The notes beneath the pieces were generated by a model that did no database searches, was not told the DNA's origin, and worked only from the letters and a program-made list of their open reading frames with translations. A DNA stretch of 64,000 nt from Oscillatoria sp. FACHB-1407 (lineage in GTDB: Bacteria; Cyanobacteriota; Cyanobacteriia; Elainellales; Elainellaceae): the NCBI RefSeq assembly GCF_014697545.1, contig NZ_JACJSA010000017.1:1-64000 (forward strand), in the 5' to 3' direction. This document shows positions 1 to 8,420 of the stretch, in pieces; the first letter of the stretch is position 1; each line of letters begins with the position of its first letter. Both the position numbers and the translations under genes were made by a program.

Positions 1-101
1 CCTGACCAGCCGACGAATACAAATCTGTCGCGCTTGAGCCAGTCATCGAGGACGTCAAACCATCCTCGCTCTGCTTGCGCGCGCCCCATTGCTATGGTCA
101 T
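1..101 (-). CDS. psbD: Photosystem II D2 protein, N-terminal fragment (cut by window edge)
   Basis: Reading the minus strand from the ATG at 101 gives 33 codons. They begin [18 protein letters not shown] and continue through [15 protein letters not shown], the characteristic amino terminus of the D2 reaction-centre protein, which binds chlorophyll, pheophytin and QA in the thylakoid membrane. The rest of the gene lies beyond the left edge. Residue 5 is Met, where I recall most cyanobacterial D2 proteins having Val. A GGAG motif lies about 11 nt upstream of the ATG. The gene is divergent from the UPF0367 gene, and the open frame seen on the plus strand here is only its shadow. Confidence 0.93.
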   Translation of the reverse strand, partial: MTIAMGRAQAERGWFDVLDDWLKRDRFVFVGWS

Positions 102-359
102 AGCGCGGAATCTCCGAAATTTAAGTTATGAGTACAGATTGAATTTACTGTTCTATCCATGTTCTGCGGTAATGCAAAAAATGGGATCGAATATGAACAG
201 TATTTACGTTTCTTTACCTTGTTATGAATTATATCGATATCTTTTAAGATTTTTCATCCCTTCTGATCCAAGTTGGGGATCTCTATCCAGGATGAGCAAC
301 TTCTGTAGACATTTGAGATACTAGAGATCGGTATGCCTTAGCTAGCTAGTGAATTGCTC
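102..359. promoter_or_regulatory. Divergent upstream region between psbD and the UPF0367 gene
   Basis: This 258-bp AT-rich stretch separates two divergently transcribed genes, so it must hold the psbD promoter and leader on the minus strand and the UPF0367 promoter on the plus strand. I could not assign individual -35/-10 boxes with confidence. No repeat element was seen here. Confidence 0.5.
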
Positions 360-635
360 ATGTTTATTATTGATATTGCTCTGAGAAACACTCCTGCGAT
401 GTTGTCTGTGCAGCGCAAGACAGTAGAGGATGCTGAAACGGTTTACAAAGAAGTTTTGGATGCTATGCGGTCTGGTAACCCTGTCATTTTGGAACTGACC
501 TGCGAAAAACAGCCCGATAAGAAGATGGGCATTTTAGTCAGCGAGATCTCGGCTGTTCAGCTTTCTGAGAAGACAGGCGCAGGTACATCATCGGGTAGAC
601 CTCCTGGATTTTTTGCATTGACAGCTGAGTCCTAG
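360..635 (+). CDS. UPF0367 family conserved cyanobacterial protein
   Basis: A 91-residue soluble protein with the hallmarks of the UPF0367 family: an early IDIALRNTP segment, LSVQRKTVEDAE, a central LELTCEKQPDKK stretch, VSEISAVQLSEK, and a Gly/Ser-rich tail ending near PPGFFAL. I chose the ATG at 360 over a TTG two codons earlier. The family is restricted to cyanobacteria and plastids as far as I know, and its function is unknown. The gene is followed 87 bp later by an ABC ATPase on the same strand, but nothing in the sequence shows that they work together. Confidence 0.8.
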   Translation: MFIIDIALRNTPAMLSVQRKTVEDAETVYKEVLDAMRSGNPVILELTCEKQPDKKMGILVSEISAVQLSEKTGAGTSSGRPPGFFALTAES

Positions 636-722
636 TTATGGAGTCATTTTGGTGGGGCTTAGGCTAGATCTGCGTCTCACCAAAATGTTGTGTTTACTAG
701 TTCTCATTTTTGAGCTGCTTTT

Positions 723-1397
723 ATGAGTGATTCGGCGATCGCCATCCGTGATCTCAGCTTTGAGTGGTCAACCCAATCTCCCGTGTTGAAGTCGTGCTCC
801 TTAGAAGTGCCTAAGGGGCAATTTTGGATGCTCTTAGGCACAAATGGCAGTGGCAAATCCACCTTGCTCAAGCTGTTAGCGGGGTTATTACCCATCCAAT
901 CGGGGGAGATCGAGCTGCATAAACCTGTAGGGTTTGTGTTTCAAAATCCCGACCATCAACTCGTGATGCCGACGGTTGCCGCAGATGTCGCCTTTGGTCT
1001 GGTAGAAGAAAAACTATCCCTAGCGGAGGTGCGGCAACGGGTTGAAGATGCTTTAACAGCGGTCAATCTGTGGCATTTACAGCGACGACCCATTTATGCC
1101 CTGAGTGGTGGGCAAAAACAGCGAATTGCCCTGGCAGGGGCGATCGCGCGTCATTGCGATGTGTTGCTGTTAGATGAGCCAACCGCGTTGTTAGACCCAG
1201 AGAGCCAGCTTGATCTGGTTGCTCAGGTACAACGACTGGTGAAAAGCCGTGGGCTAACCGCCCTGTGGGTGACGCATCGGCTAGATGAACTGGAATACTG
1301 TGATGGAGCCTTTTTGTTAGAACAGGGGCGTGTTGTTGAGCAAGGCGATCCACAGCGGCTCAAGCAGCGACTGATCAGCAGTTCGCCTGCGGCATAG
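723..1397 (+). CDS. ABC transporter ATP-binding protein, energy-coupling factor / CbiO-like
   Basis: A 224-residue single ABC domain. Visible are the Walker A GTNGSGKST (about residues 39-47), the Q-loop VFQNPDHQ, the signature LSGGQKQRIALAGAI, Walker B VLLLDEPTALLD and the switch His in WVTHR. The Q-loop form FQNPDHQ and the ALLDP after Walker B are typical of CbiO/EcfA-type ATPases, which energise group II (ECF) vitamin or metal importers. No T or S component gene is adjacent, so the partner must be encoded elsewhere. In cyanobacteria and plants, lone ATPases of this class are common. Substrate unknown. Confidence 0.8.
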   Translation: MSDSAIAIRDLSFEWSTQSPVLKSCSLEVPKGQFWMLLGTNGSGKSTLLKLLAGLLPIQSGEIELHKPVGFVFQNPDHQLVMPTVAADVAFGLVEEKLSLAEVRQRVEDALTAVNLWHLQRRPIYALSGGQKQRIALAGAIARHCDVLLLDEPTALLDPESQLDLVAQVQRLVKSRGLTALWVTHRLDELEYCDGAFLLEQGRVVEQGDPQRLKQRLISSSPAA

Positions 1398-1413
1398 GTA
1401 GCCGTAGTAATTC

Positions 1414-1548
1414 CGGCGTTGCTGAATAGAGGGATGATTATTTTGACACAGACGTGAGCGAGACGCTCACACTCCTTTCAGGTGAATCGTTTAAACCAGT
1501 GCGAGCATCCTGCTCGCGACTAATTTATCTCCAAGATCAGCAACGCCG
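1414..1548. mobile_element. MITE-like element with perfect 12-bp terminal inverted repeats
   Basis: The left end CGGCGTTGCTGA (1414-1425) is exactly matched by the inverted right end TCAGCAACGCCG (1537-1548), bounding 135 bp with no coding capacity. The interior has two small palindromes, GTGAGCGAGACGCTCAC and GCGAGCATCCTGCTCGC. Size, perfect ends and lack of coding sequence fit a non-autonomous miniature element mobilised in trans. No clear target-site duplication was visible. The end sequence resembles ends I associate with cyanobacterial DDE insertion sequences, but that is recall, not a search. Confidence 0.6.
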
Positions 1549-1561
1549 CAACTCATATATG

Positions 1562-1702
1562 TAATGAATTCGCGGCTATCAGAGCGAAGTCCGCCGACGC
1601 GGACTCTGGAAGGTGCAGAATTTGACGAACCGACGCAGGTCGGTTTCGCTTCTATAACGGTGGTTTTAACCGCCAAAATCCCGATCCCGAATTCACGTTA
1701 AA
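1562..1702. repeat. Composite GC-rich repeat (family B), copy 1
   Basis: A chain of imperfect palindromes: TGAATTCGCGGC, GAAGTCCGCCGACGCGGACT, GACGAACCGACGCAGGTCGG, then GTGGTTTTAACCGCC and a closing GAATTCACGTTAA. Near-identical chains occur at 30955-31101, 52260-52375 and 55379-55505, with partial copies near 19.2, 19.5, 22.7, 22.9, 30.5 and 54.5 kb. The open frame it creates on the minus strand (1491-1676) has no protein-like features and is not a gene. Confidence 0.75.
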
Positions 1703-1709
1703 TTTAGTG

Positions 1710-2513
1710 CTACTTGGTTGGTGTAGCTAATTGGGGTGGTTGGGCTAACACAGGCAGCGTTGATAGACCAAACTCCTCACGAATTGAGGGAGTCAGGGGA
1801 CGAAAATTGACAAAAAAGGTTTTAACCCGACGGAGCACATGTCCTGTAGTTGGTTTGTTGCGATTACCAGAAGCGTTTTCGCCATGCGCATAGGTGTATA
1901 GTGCGCCAGCAAAGGGTAACGGTTCTAGTGGGTTGCCTTGATGAGCGAGAAGCTTCATAACGGTTGAATGCTTAGTGTAATAGCTCGCAAAATCCAAGGT
2001 TGGGTCGTGTAGATCCTCTGGCACTCTGGCTAGATCAGCACGCAGAATATTACAACTGCCACAGCGTTTATAAAAGTCATTGCGAGCCAAATAAATTTGC
2101 TGGCTTCCTTCCTCGTAGAGATAGCCTTGCCGCATATACCATCCGTTGGCATTGGGATGTTGATCGACGTAGGCGGCTAAGTGACGACTGACCAGATCGT
2201 CGGCATCAACTTTCATTACATGGGTGGGGTGCGATCGCAACGCATATTCGAGTGCTGTGAGATGCTTTTTCATGCGATCGCGCACCTTTTCAAAGCGAAC
2301 ATCGGCGGCTGGTACCGGAAAATCAACATTGATGTAAGTGATATTGGGATGATGAAACCCAATTTCCGGTCGTTCGTGACAAGCAACCACAATATTGAAG
2401 TTGGGTGAGGTTTGACTACAGAGTGAACGAAGGGTGCGTTCAAACAGCAGTGTGACTGTATCCCACGATTTAGAAACCTTAGGGCTTTGCAACGGAATCA
2501 CAAAAGATAGCAT
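1710..2513 (-). CDS. Glycosyltransferase, GT-A fold (family 2-like)
   Basis: A 267-residue protein starting at the ATG at 2513, which has a GGAGAGGA ribosome-binding site just upstream. An in-frame ATG 14 codons earlier lacks one. The N-terminus LSFVIPLQSP is the first strand of a GT-A nucleotide-sugar binding domain, and MKVDADDLVS around the middle carries the acidic DxD-like metal site. The C-terminal third has a conserved-looking region with SCNILRADLARVP. It probably transfers a sugar to a surface polysaccharide or glycolipid. Donor and acceptor cannot be told from the sequence, and it stands alone rather than in a polysaccharide cluster. Confidence 0.7.
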   Translation of the reverse strand: MLSFVIPLQSPKVSKSWDTVTLLFERTLRSLCSQTSPNFNIVVACHERPEIGFHHPNITYINVDFPVPAADVRFEKVRDRMKKHLTALEYALRSHPTHVMKVDADDLVSRHLAAYVDQHPNANGWYMRQGYLYEEGSQQIYLARNDFYKRCGSCNILRADLARVPEDLHDPTLDFASYYTKHSTVMKLLAHQGNPLEPLPFAGALYTYAHGENASGNRNKPTTGHVLRRVKTFFVNFRPLTPSIREEFGLSTLPVLAQPPQLATPTK

Positions 2514-3182
2514 GAGTTCCTCTCCACAGTTTTTAAGGAATAAGCAATCGGTCACAATTGGAATATTGAATTCATTGCCGATCCAAGGAGAGTATTTCTA
2601 ATTCAAAGTGAATGAATTATTTGTGAGAGATGGCGGGGATACAACTCTCACTTCTTCTATGGAATGGCTAGAAGACAATCAATGCTTCAAGCTTCTAAAG
2701 ATACTAAGTACTGCTATTCACAGATAGGGTTCGGAAATGAAGCCAGAGGGTATGAAATTGGCAGCAGCCAGAGGTTCCACCCCTGCATTCCAAATTCCCA
2801 CCCCTATTTACAATAAGTTGTACTAAGCTGACGAAAAAGTTATGGAACTCATAATATTGGGTTGTTCTACCATTTTTTATATCAGCAAAATTCTAGCTTT
2901 GGAATGATTGACACAATATCAAACTAATTTTTTGAAGTCGATTTAATTGAACAGAAGCTTTGTTTGTGGAAGTTGCTTTGCAACAATTTAGACAAAGCAA
3001 AAATAAACTTTCAAGACTTAATATTACGTTCCAAAAATAAGTAAAGGTGAGTCAATGGGGTGAAGTTTACTTGAAGGATTACCTTACCTGTAAGGCGTTG
3101 CAGCTTTTACAGTAATTTATTCTACAGGAAGAGTAACCCCTGAATAGCTGCTCTTAATCATTAATGAGTAATTGATTGGTAG
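2514..3182. other. Intergenic region without recognisable gene
   Basis: About 670 bp of AT-rich DNA between the glycosyltransferase start and the upp terminator. I found no ORF with protein-like composition, no tRNA-like fold and no member of the repeat families seen elsewhere. A short run near 2770-2800 (GGTTCCACCCCTGCATTCC) resembles a phrase also present near 30605. Confidence 0.5.
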
Positions 3183-3183
3183 A

Positions 3184-3214
3184 TAAAACAAAACTCCAGA
3201 ACCGTGTCTGGAGT
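3184..3214 (-). terminator. Intrinsic terminator downstream of upp
   Basis: ACTCCAGA (3193-3200) and TCTGGAGT (3207-3214) form a perfect 8-bp stem with a 6-nt loop. Read on the minus strand, the stem is followed by TTTTGTTTTATCT. It lies 29 bp past the upp stop codon and in the correct orientation. Confidence 0.8.
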
Positions 3215-3243
3215 CGTGATTTGACAAAGGCTGAGATTGATAT

Positions 3244-3879
3244 CTACTTTGTTCCGTAGAGGCGATCGCCCGCATCTCCCAATCCTGGAATAATGTAGCC
3301 GTGTTTATCTAGATAATGATCAATTGAAGCGGTATATACGGGTACTTCGGGGTGCTGTTCGTGAAAATGCTTTAACCCTTCCGGGGCTGCTAATAAGCAC
3401 ACGAATTTGATGGACAAAGGATTAGATTCTTTGAGGCGATCGACCGCAGCGATCGCAGAGTTTCCGGTTGCCAACATGGGATCAACAATTAACATATCGC
3501 GTTGTTCTACATCGATTGGCAATTTCAAGTAATATTCAACAGCAGTTAAAGTAATGGGTTCTCGATATAAGCCAATATGCCCGACTTTTGCATTTGGAAT
3601 TAATTCCAACATGCCATCTAAAAGACCCTGGCCAGCCCGCATGATGGATACAATCACCATGCTTTTATCTGCTGCCAGGACGGGAGCCTCCATCTCTGTT
3701 AATGGTGTTTGAATTGTTTCATATTTGAGGGGTAAATCGCGTGTTACTTCATATGCCAAGAGCATTGCAATTTCCTTCAGTAACCGCCGAAAATCTTGCG
3801 TGTGAGTTTGCTTTTGGCGCATGAGCGTTAGCTTGTGCTGCACCAAAGGGTGGTTAATGACAATTACCTCTGCTGCCAT
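3244..3879 (-). CDS. upp: Uracil phosphoribosyltransferase
   Basis: A 211-residue type I phosphoribosyltransferase that makes UMP and pyrophosphate from uracil and PRPP. The PRPP-binding signature is [17 protein letters not shown], the flexible loop region is [15 protein letters not shown], and the uracil-specific tail is [17 protein letters not shown]. The length is normal for the family. It is divergent from the Urc1-type gene across 257 bp. In organisms with the URC route, conversion of uracil to UMP by this enzyme is the first step of degradation, so here it may serve catabolism as well as salvage. A terminator follows immediately. Confidence 0.95.
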   Translation of the reverse strand: MAAEVIVINHPLVQHKLTLMRQKQTHTQDFRRLLKEIAMLLAYEVTRDLPLKYETIQTPLTEMEAPVLAADKSMVIVSIMRAGQGLLDGMLELIPNAKVGHIGLYREPITLTAVEYYLKLPIDVEQRDMLIVDPMLATGNSAIAAVDRLKESNPLSIKFVCLLAAPEGLKHFHEQHPEVPVYTASIDHYLDKHGYIIPGLGDAGDRLYGTK

Positions 3880-4136
3880 TGATATCAGCTCAATTTATCT
3901 AAAGTAGTAAAAAATAGATGACATATTCTATAGGTGAAAATCAAAATAAGCAAGCAGTCTATGACCCCTTTTCTTTAGTTTTTTGCAAGGGATTGAGAGG
4001 TCATATTTTCTCACTTTAACTGTCGCCTTAATTGTCACCGCTTAATTGTCACTAATTGTGTAAACGAATAACAATTACAAAGGTCTTGAGTAGTAGAATA
4101 CTGTACCATCAGTATGCAGGGTGCAACGTTATTCAT

Positions 4137-5396
4137 ATGACCGCAAATCAGCCAAAACCAAGATCGAGGCATATTATCTTAACGTCCCATCAAAATAGTG
4201 CTGGTGCAAAGGTGCCACCTATTGTGTGGGGAGCCGCTAGCCCTCGCGATCGCGGTCCCATTATCAGCTCTGTCAGGAGTGTTGCTGGTCGCAATGTCAT
4301 TGGCACTCATGGCGGTTCTTATAGCGTTTATCGGGCATTGGCAGTCGCGAGCGGAGTGTTAGATCCCGATCATCGGGCTGACTTAACGAATACTTCGCCG
4401 ATTGTCCATATTGGACCCCATCCTACCTGGGGCGACCCTGACAAAATCGTTTCCTTAGACCCGTTTGGGGCGATCGCCGGAGAGGTGTTTGCTGCTCTTT
4501 ATCCCAGCGATTACGACATTCGTCCTACGATTGCGGTGACAAAAGCGCACATCACTATCCCGGAGTTGAAGGATGAAATCGCGGCAGGGCGGTTAAAGGT
4601 CGATGGTAAGTTGCTGAAACCCGATGGCAGTCTACTCGTTACCAAGGCTGCGATCGATCCCGTGTGGTATTTGCCAGGTATTGCTAAACGCCTGAATGTA
4701 GATGAATGGGAACTGCGGCGTATCCTGTTTCAACAAACTGGCGGAATGTTTCCTGAGTTGGTTACGCGCCCTGATTTACAGGTCTTTTTACCGCCGATTG
4801 GAGGGACAACGGTTTACATCATTGGTGATGTGGAGACGATCACTGATCCCACAAAACCCCTCGCGGTGCGGGTACATGATGAGTGCAACGGATCGGACGT
4901 GTTTGGTTCTGATATCTGTACCTGTCGCCCCTATCTGGTGCATGGCATTGAGGTGTGCATTCAAACTGCTCAAGCTGGGGGTGCGGGCGTCATTATCTAC
5001 TGCCGCAAAGAGGGGCGGGCGTTGGGCGAGGTCACTAAGTTTTTGGTGTACAACGCTCGGAAGCGTCAGGAAGGGGGCGATCGCGCTGATGCCTATTTTA
5101 TCCGTACCGAGTGTGTCGCGGGCGTGCAGGATATGCGCTTCCAGGAGTTGATGCCAGATGTGTTGCACTGGCTGGGCATCACGAAGATTGACCAACTTGT
5201 CTCGATGAGCAACATGAAGTACAACGCGATTACTCATGCAGGCATCGAAGTGGTGCAGCGGATTCCGATTCCGCCAGAGTTTATTCCGGCGGATGCTCAG
5301 GTGGAGATTGAAGCCAAGAAAGCGGCTGGCTATTACTCCGACAATGGCGTTTTAGAGCAAGATTTGCTGGCGCAGGTGAAGGGACGGGATTATTAG
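4137..5396 (+). CDS. GTP cyclohydrolase II-like protein of the URC uracil-degradation pathway (Urc1 type)
   Basis: A 419-residue protein. The C-terminal half is GTP-cyclohydrolase II: the zinc ligands appear as C-x10-C-x-C in ECNGSDVFGSDICTC, and the catalytic Arg region as CRKEGRALG. Unlike riboflavin RibA it has a roughly 190-residue N-terminal extension (WGAASPRDRGP, GTHGGSYSVYRAL, PHPTWGDPDKIVSLDPFG) and no RibB domain, the layout of the Urc1 family. I used the ATG at 4137; an upstream TTG at 4056 is less likely. The neighbours upp and a DUF1688 gene are the classic URC companions. By family knowledge Urc1 is required for uracil breakdown; its exact reaction is less certain than RibA's. 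A role in riboflavin synthesis is the alternative. Confidence 0.85.
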   Translation: MTANQPKPRSRHIILTSHQNSAGAKVPPIVWGAASPRDRGPIISSVRSVAGRNVIGTHGGSYSVYRALAVASGVLDPDHRADLTNTSPIVHIGPHPTWGDPDKIVSLDPFGAIAGEVFAALYPSDYDIRPTIAVTKAHITIPELKDEIAAGRLKVDGKLLKPDGSLLVTKAAIDPVWYLPGIAKRLNVDEWELRRILFQQTGGMFPELVTRPDLQVFLPPIGGTTVYIIGDVETITDPTKPLAVRVHDECNGSDVFGSDICTCRPYLVHGIEVCIQTAQAGGAGVIIYCRKEGRALGEVTKFLVYNARKRQEGGDRADAYFIRTECVAGVQDMRFQELMPDVLHWLGITKIDQLVSMSNMKYNAITHAGIEVVQRIPIPPEFIPADAQVEIEAKKAAGYYSDNGVLEQDLLAQVKGRDY

Positions 5397-5471
5397 AAAT
5401 AGGGAGTAGGGAGTGGGGAGTAGGTTTTGGGGTAAAGCTCCTTTTATCCTTTAGCCCTTATCCTTTAGCCT
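5397..5471. repeat. Heptamer (STRR) repeat between convergent genes
   Basis: Degenerate tandem heptamers, GGAGTAG then TTATCCTTTAGCC types, fill the 75 bp between the stops of the Urc1- and Urc4-type genes. The same heptamers recur at most junctions up to 17 kb. Confidence 0.7.
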
Positions 5472-6728
5472 TTAAAACACTGTTCCGTCGCTCTGAATCT
5501 GGATGGGGGGAGTGCCTCCCGATCGCTTCTCAGCGGCGATCGCCCGTCCTGCTGCCCAGGTGCCGCCCTCTAGCACTTTGACCAGGGGAAGTTCTTGGGG
5601 AGTCAGGTTGAGGGTTTGGCGAATGGTGTTGGCGATCGCATCCAGCAATACGACAGTCAGTGCTCGCCACTCGACAATCACCTCTGAACTGGGGAGGTGT
5701 GGTTGTGTGGTCACGTTGGGGTGTTTTGCCTGGATCAAACCCATGTCAAAACACAGTCCACCGTTGCGATATTCGGCTAATCCGGTGAGTTGATCCAATC
5801 CGGTGATCTCGATGCCCAACTCCTGCAAGGGTTCCAGGAGTGAATAGGTCAGCCATTGAGACAGTTTGTGAAAAGGGACAAGGTTTGAGCCGAGAGCCGC
5901 TTGGGGCAGGGCTGAATGTGCCCAAACGTCCCCTAAATTGACTCCAGCGATCGCCACTCGACCTGCCCAGATTTCACTCAATCCCTGCAACACGGCTGCA
6001 AACACCTCGCTGGCAGCCAGTTTGTGTTGCTCAGTCCGTTGTGCTAGATAATCCACCAGATAACCGGGACGGGGATTAGTTTCACCAAAGAGTTGAGGAT
6101 GACTGTGGAGTGCTTGCCCCAGTTGTTGCAATAACGCTAATCGCCCCTCTAACCCCACTAAAGGATTCTCATCTGTGACTTGAAAGCCTTGAGCCAGAGT
6201 CGTTTCAGTGAGTTGTTGTAACCCGGTTGCATCGACCTGCAAGGGATGGTCTGGATGGCTGGAGAAGAGTCCCTGACAGAACATCTGAAAGCTGGCAACC
6301 GCTAACCCCTCCGATCGTCGAAATACTTGCCCGGAGTCTGCTTCGACGTATTGCCATACGGCTCCGGCTCCGGCATCGAGCAACACACTGACAATGGCCA
6401 GATCAAACTTGGCTCTGGCTTGCTCTAATGGGCTGAGAGAAGCCAACTGCTGCTGAAGCTGAACGACTCTCGCCACCCCACCCACATCAAAATGCCGCCA
6501 ACGGCTGTGAAACGGTACTTGCAGATCGGGGTAGTTGGCTTGCATCACCTGCAACACAAAGGCTGCGGTCGGTTCCAGTTGGCTCAGGTCACAGCGAAAA
6601 TGCTGCAACTGATCTTGACAAGCTAACTCAAACAACTGATCACAGCGATCGCGAATTGCTTGAGGTGAGCGAAGATAGGCGATCGCCTCTTGCTCCGCCT
6701 GAGACACACCCTCAAAATTGGCTACCAT
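5472..6728 (-). CDS. DUF1688 protein (Urc4 type), uracil degradation
   Basis: A 418-residue soluble protein with the DUF1688 landmarks: AIRDRCDQLFELA near the start, QHFRCDLSQL, VPFHSRWRHFDVGGV near residue 85, FDLAIVSVLLDAGAG near residue 125, PGYLVDYL, and AEYRNGGLCFDMGL followed by SSEVIVEWRALTV near the C-terminus. This family is Urc4, genetically required for the URC route in yeast and found beside Urc1 in bacteria; its biochemical reaction is not established to my knowledge. Its ATG directly abuts the stop of the preceding gene (TGAATG), suggesting translational coupling. It converges on the Urc1-type gene. Confidence 0.88.
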   Translation of the reverse strand: MVANFEGVSQAEQEAIAYLRSPQAIRDRCDQLFELACQDQLQHFRCDLSQLEPTAAFVLQVMQANYPDLQVPFHSRWRHFDVGGVARVVQLQQQLASLSPLEQARAKFDLAIVSVLLDAGAGAVWQYVEADSGQVFRRSEGLAVASFQMFCQGLFSSHPDHPLQVDATGLQQLTETTLAQGFQVTDENPLVGLEGRLALLQQLGQALHSHPQLFGETNPRPGYLVDYLAQRTEQHKLAASEVFAAVLQGLSEIWAGRVAIAGVNLGDVWAHSALPQAALGSNLVPFHKLSQWLTYSLLEPLQELGIEITGLDQLTGLAEYRNGGLCFDMGLIQAKHPNVTTQPHLPSSEVIVEWRALTVVLLDAIANTIRQTLNLTPQELPLVKVLEGGTWAAGRAIAAEKRSGGTPPIQIQSDGTVF

Positions 6729-7133
6729 TCACACTCTCATTCCCTTCTCGGTTTTTAGGGCAGCCGTGTAGGCTCTCCAACCGCCCCATTGCGTAATCTC
6801 TTGCTGATTTTCGCAGAGAAAGGGTTCACCCAACACCCCCAACACGGTTTCACCATCAATCAGGCGCACCTTACCAATGCAAAGACCGGGGGGTTCGCGC
6901 AGCAGAATACTGGAGATTCCCTCAGTGGGTACAGCCCACACCTCAACGGCGATCGCCCGTCCGCCGTGGGTTACGCGCAACATTGCCGGATGACAGTCAT
7001 TAATTGACCAAAGGCGATAGTTGGGTTCTGTCAACGTTTCGCGGAGAAAAGTTGCACCCGCATTCAACAGGTTTTGGTTCAGTGCCAGCCCCCGCATCAA
7101 GGTGCCGTTCACTGCCAGACTAATTGCTTCCAT
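6729..7133 (-). CDS. Allophanate hydrolase C-terminal-domain-like protein (AtzF-C type)
   Basis: A 134-residue protein resembling the small C-terminal domain of allophanate hydrolase, which acts on N-carboxy-type intermediates: LAVNGTLMRG at the start, FLRETLTEPNYRLWSI, IAVEVWAVPTEGI, a Gly-rich IGKVRLIDGETVLGVLGEPF, and ITQWGGWRAYTAAL at the end. The amidase (Ser-Ser-Lys) domain is missing, so this is a stand-alone domain. It is translationally coupled to the DUF1688 gene and 32 bp downstream of a cysteine hydrolase. Its place in a uracil-to-urea type pathway fits handling of urea or allophanate-like nitrogen, but the stand-alone activity is an inference. Confidence 0.7.
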   Translation of the reverse strand: MEAISLAVNGTLMRGLALNQNLLNAGATFLRETLTEPNYRLWSINDCHPAMLRVTHGGRAIAVEVWAVPTEGISSILLREPPGLCIGKVRLIDGETVLGVLGEPFLCENQQEITQWGGWRAYTAALKTEKGMRV

Positions 7134-7165
7134 GCCGAAGCTTCACTCCTCACTCAATATCGTTT

Positions 7166-7861
7166 CTAAACGGCGATCGCAGGTTGAGTTGCTAACTCCA
7201 ACGCCTCTATCACAGCCGCTGCCGGAGCCGTCCAGCCAACGATGCCGCCCTGTGCCCGCACCATTTCTAAAGTCGATTGCTTAAACTCCGGAAAGTAACT
7301 CTCGGTACAGTCCTCCACCATCAGACACTCATAGCCGCGATCGTTTGCCTCTCGCATGGTCGTCTGGACACACACTTCTGTCGTTACTCCAGTGACCAGC
7401 AGATGGGTGATGCCCTTCTCCTTCAGCAGTGTCTCTAATGGTGTGGCATAAAACGCGCCTTTACCGGGTTTGAGAATCACCGTCTCATTTTGCAATGGGG
7501 CTAACTCTGGAATGATGCCATTGCCGGGTTCGTCCATAACTAGAATCCGCCCCATTGGTCCCTCATCCCCAATCTTGAGGGAACCCTTGCCACGATTGAG
7601 TTTTGAGGGAGGACAATCGGACAGATCAGGCTTGTGACACTCAATCGTGTGAAAAACAGGGAGTCCCTTTGCCCGAAAGGTTTCTAACAACTGCTTCAGC
7701 GTGGGGACGATCGCCTGTAGTCGCAACACATCATTTCCTAACGCATCGCCAAAGCCACCCGGCTCCATGAAATCGCGTTGCATATCGATAATAATTAATG
7801 CCAAAGAATGTAAGTTCTGAGGCAATTCGTAATCGTAAGGTTGAGCAGGAATAGAAGACAT
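7166..7861 (-). CDS. Isochorismatase-family cysteine hydrolase, biuret-hydrolase-like
   Basis: A 231-residue cysteine amidohydrolase. The family triad is visible as Asp26 in [10 protein letters not shown], Lys134 in [12 protein letters not shown] and Cys164 in [11 protein letters not shown]. The KPGKG(A/S)FYAT form of the lysine loop is closer to biuret hydrolase than to ureidoacrylate hydrolase RutB, as I remember these families. It would cleave a C-N bond in a small ureide or amide, releasing ammonia. It lies 32 bp upstream of the AtzF-C-like gene in the same direction, and a paralogue sits at 10127-10816. The exact substrate is not determinable here. Confidence 0.8.
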   Translation of the reverse strand: MSSIPAQPYDYELPQNLHSLALIIIDMQRDFMEPGGFGDALGNDVLRLQAIVPTLKQLLETFRAKGLPVFHTIECHKPDLSDCPPSKLNRGKGSLKIGDEGPMGRILVMDEPGNGIIPELAPLQNETVILKPGKGAFYATPLETLLKEKGITHLLVTGVTTEVCVQTTMREANDRGYECLMVEDCTESYFPEFKQSTLEMVRAQGGIVGWTAPAAAVIEALELATQPAIAV

Positions 7862-7930
7862 AGGGAAAAAAGGATAAAGGATGAAGGATAAGGGATAAAA
7901 AGGGAAGAATGAAGAAAAATCGTTAAGGCA
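7862..7930. repeat. Heptamer (STRR) repeat, AAGGATA/AAGGATG class
   Basis: Tandem degenerate heptamers such as AAGGATAAAGGATGAAGGAT lie directly upstream of the cysteine hydrolase start codon. Confidence 0.75.
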
Positions 7931-8008
7931 TCAGGGATAGAGGGAAGAATGAACTATTAGAACGCTTAAATTTGGGTTAGAGAATATGTTGCCTAAGAGG
8001 AATTCAAT

Positions 8009-8368
8009 GTGAGGAGAGATTTGAATCAGAGAACTAAACAATTTGCATTGCAAATCATTAAACTCTATCAATCTCTACCTAAATCCACGGTGGCTCAAAT
8101 CATCGGGAATCAAGTTCTAAGAAGTGGTACATCTGTTGGAGAACATTATCGAGAAGCCAATCGGAGCCGCTCTAATGCCGAACTCATCAGCAAAATAGAG
8201 GTTGGTCTTCAAGAGCTAGAGGAGACAGTTTATTGGCTTGAATTACTCGTAGAATCCAATACGATTCAATCAATTCAAATTAACGCGATTCTAGGGGAAG
8301 CAAACGAATTAAATGCGATTCTCACTGCTTGCGTTAAAACAGCAAAAACTCGAAAGATTGACCATTAG
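8009..8368 (+). CDS. Four-helix-bundle protein (23S rRNA intervening-sequence family)
   Basis: A 119-residue, all-helical protein of the S23/IVP-like family: QRTKQFALQIIKLYQSLP, a central VAQIIGNQVLRSGTSVGEHYREA, SNAELISKIEVGLQELEETVYWLELL, and an LGEANELNAILTACVKTAK tail. The start is GTG at 8009, chosen because ATG at 8007 runs straight into TGA; an AGAGGA motif lies 7-8 nt upstream. The family was first seen inside 23S rRNA insertions but often stands free, with unknown function. It is on the opposite strand and splits the minus-strand uptake/catabolic cluster, so it is probably a later insertion rather than part of that pathway. Confidence 0.85.
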   Translation: MRRDLNQRTKQFALQIIKLYQSLPKSTVAQIIGNQVLRSGTSVGEHYREANRSRSNAELISKIEVGLQELEETVYWLELLVESNTIQSIQINAILGEANELNAILTACVKTAKTRKIDH

Positions 8369-8420
8369 AAGTACTGAGCTTTTACTTTTATCCTTCATCC
8401 TTTAGCCTTTATCCTTCCTT

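Noticed and set aside
34-324. 96-codon plus-strand ORF at the left edge
   Set aside because: It is antisense to the start of psbD, recognisable on the minus strand, and continues into AT-rich promoter DNA.
1491-1676. 61-codon minus-strand ORF
   Set aside because: Built entirely from the MITE end and the family-B repeat; the same peptide phrases recur wherever that repeat occurs (for example 55377-55634).
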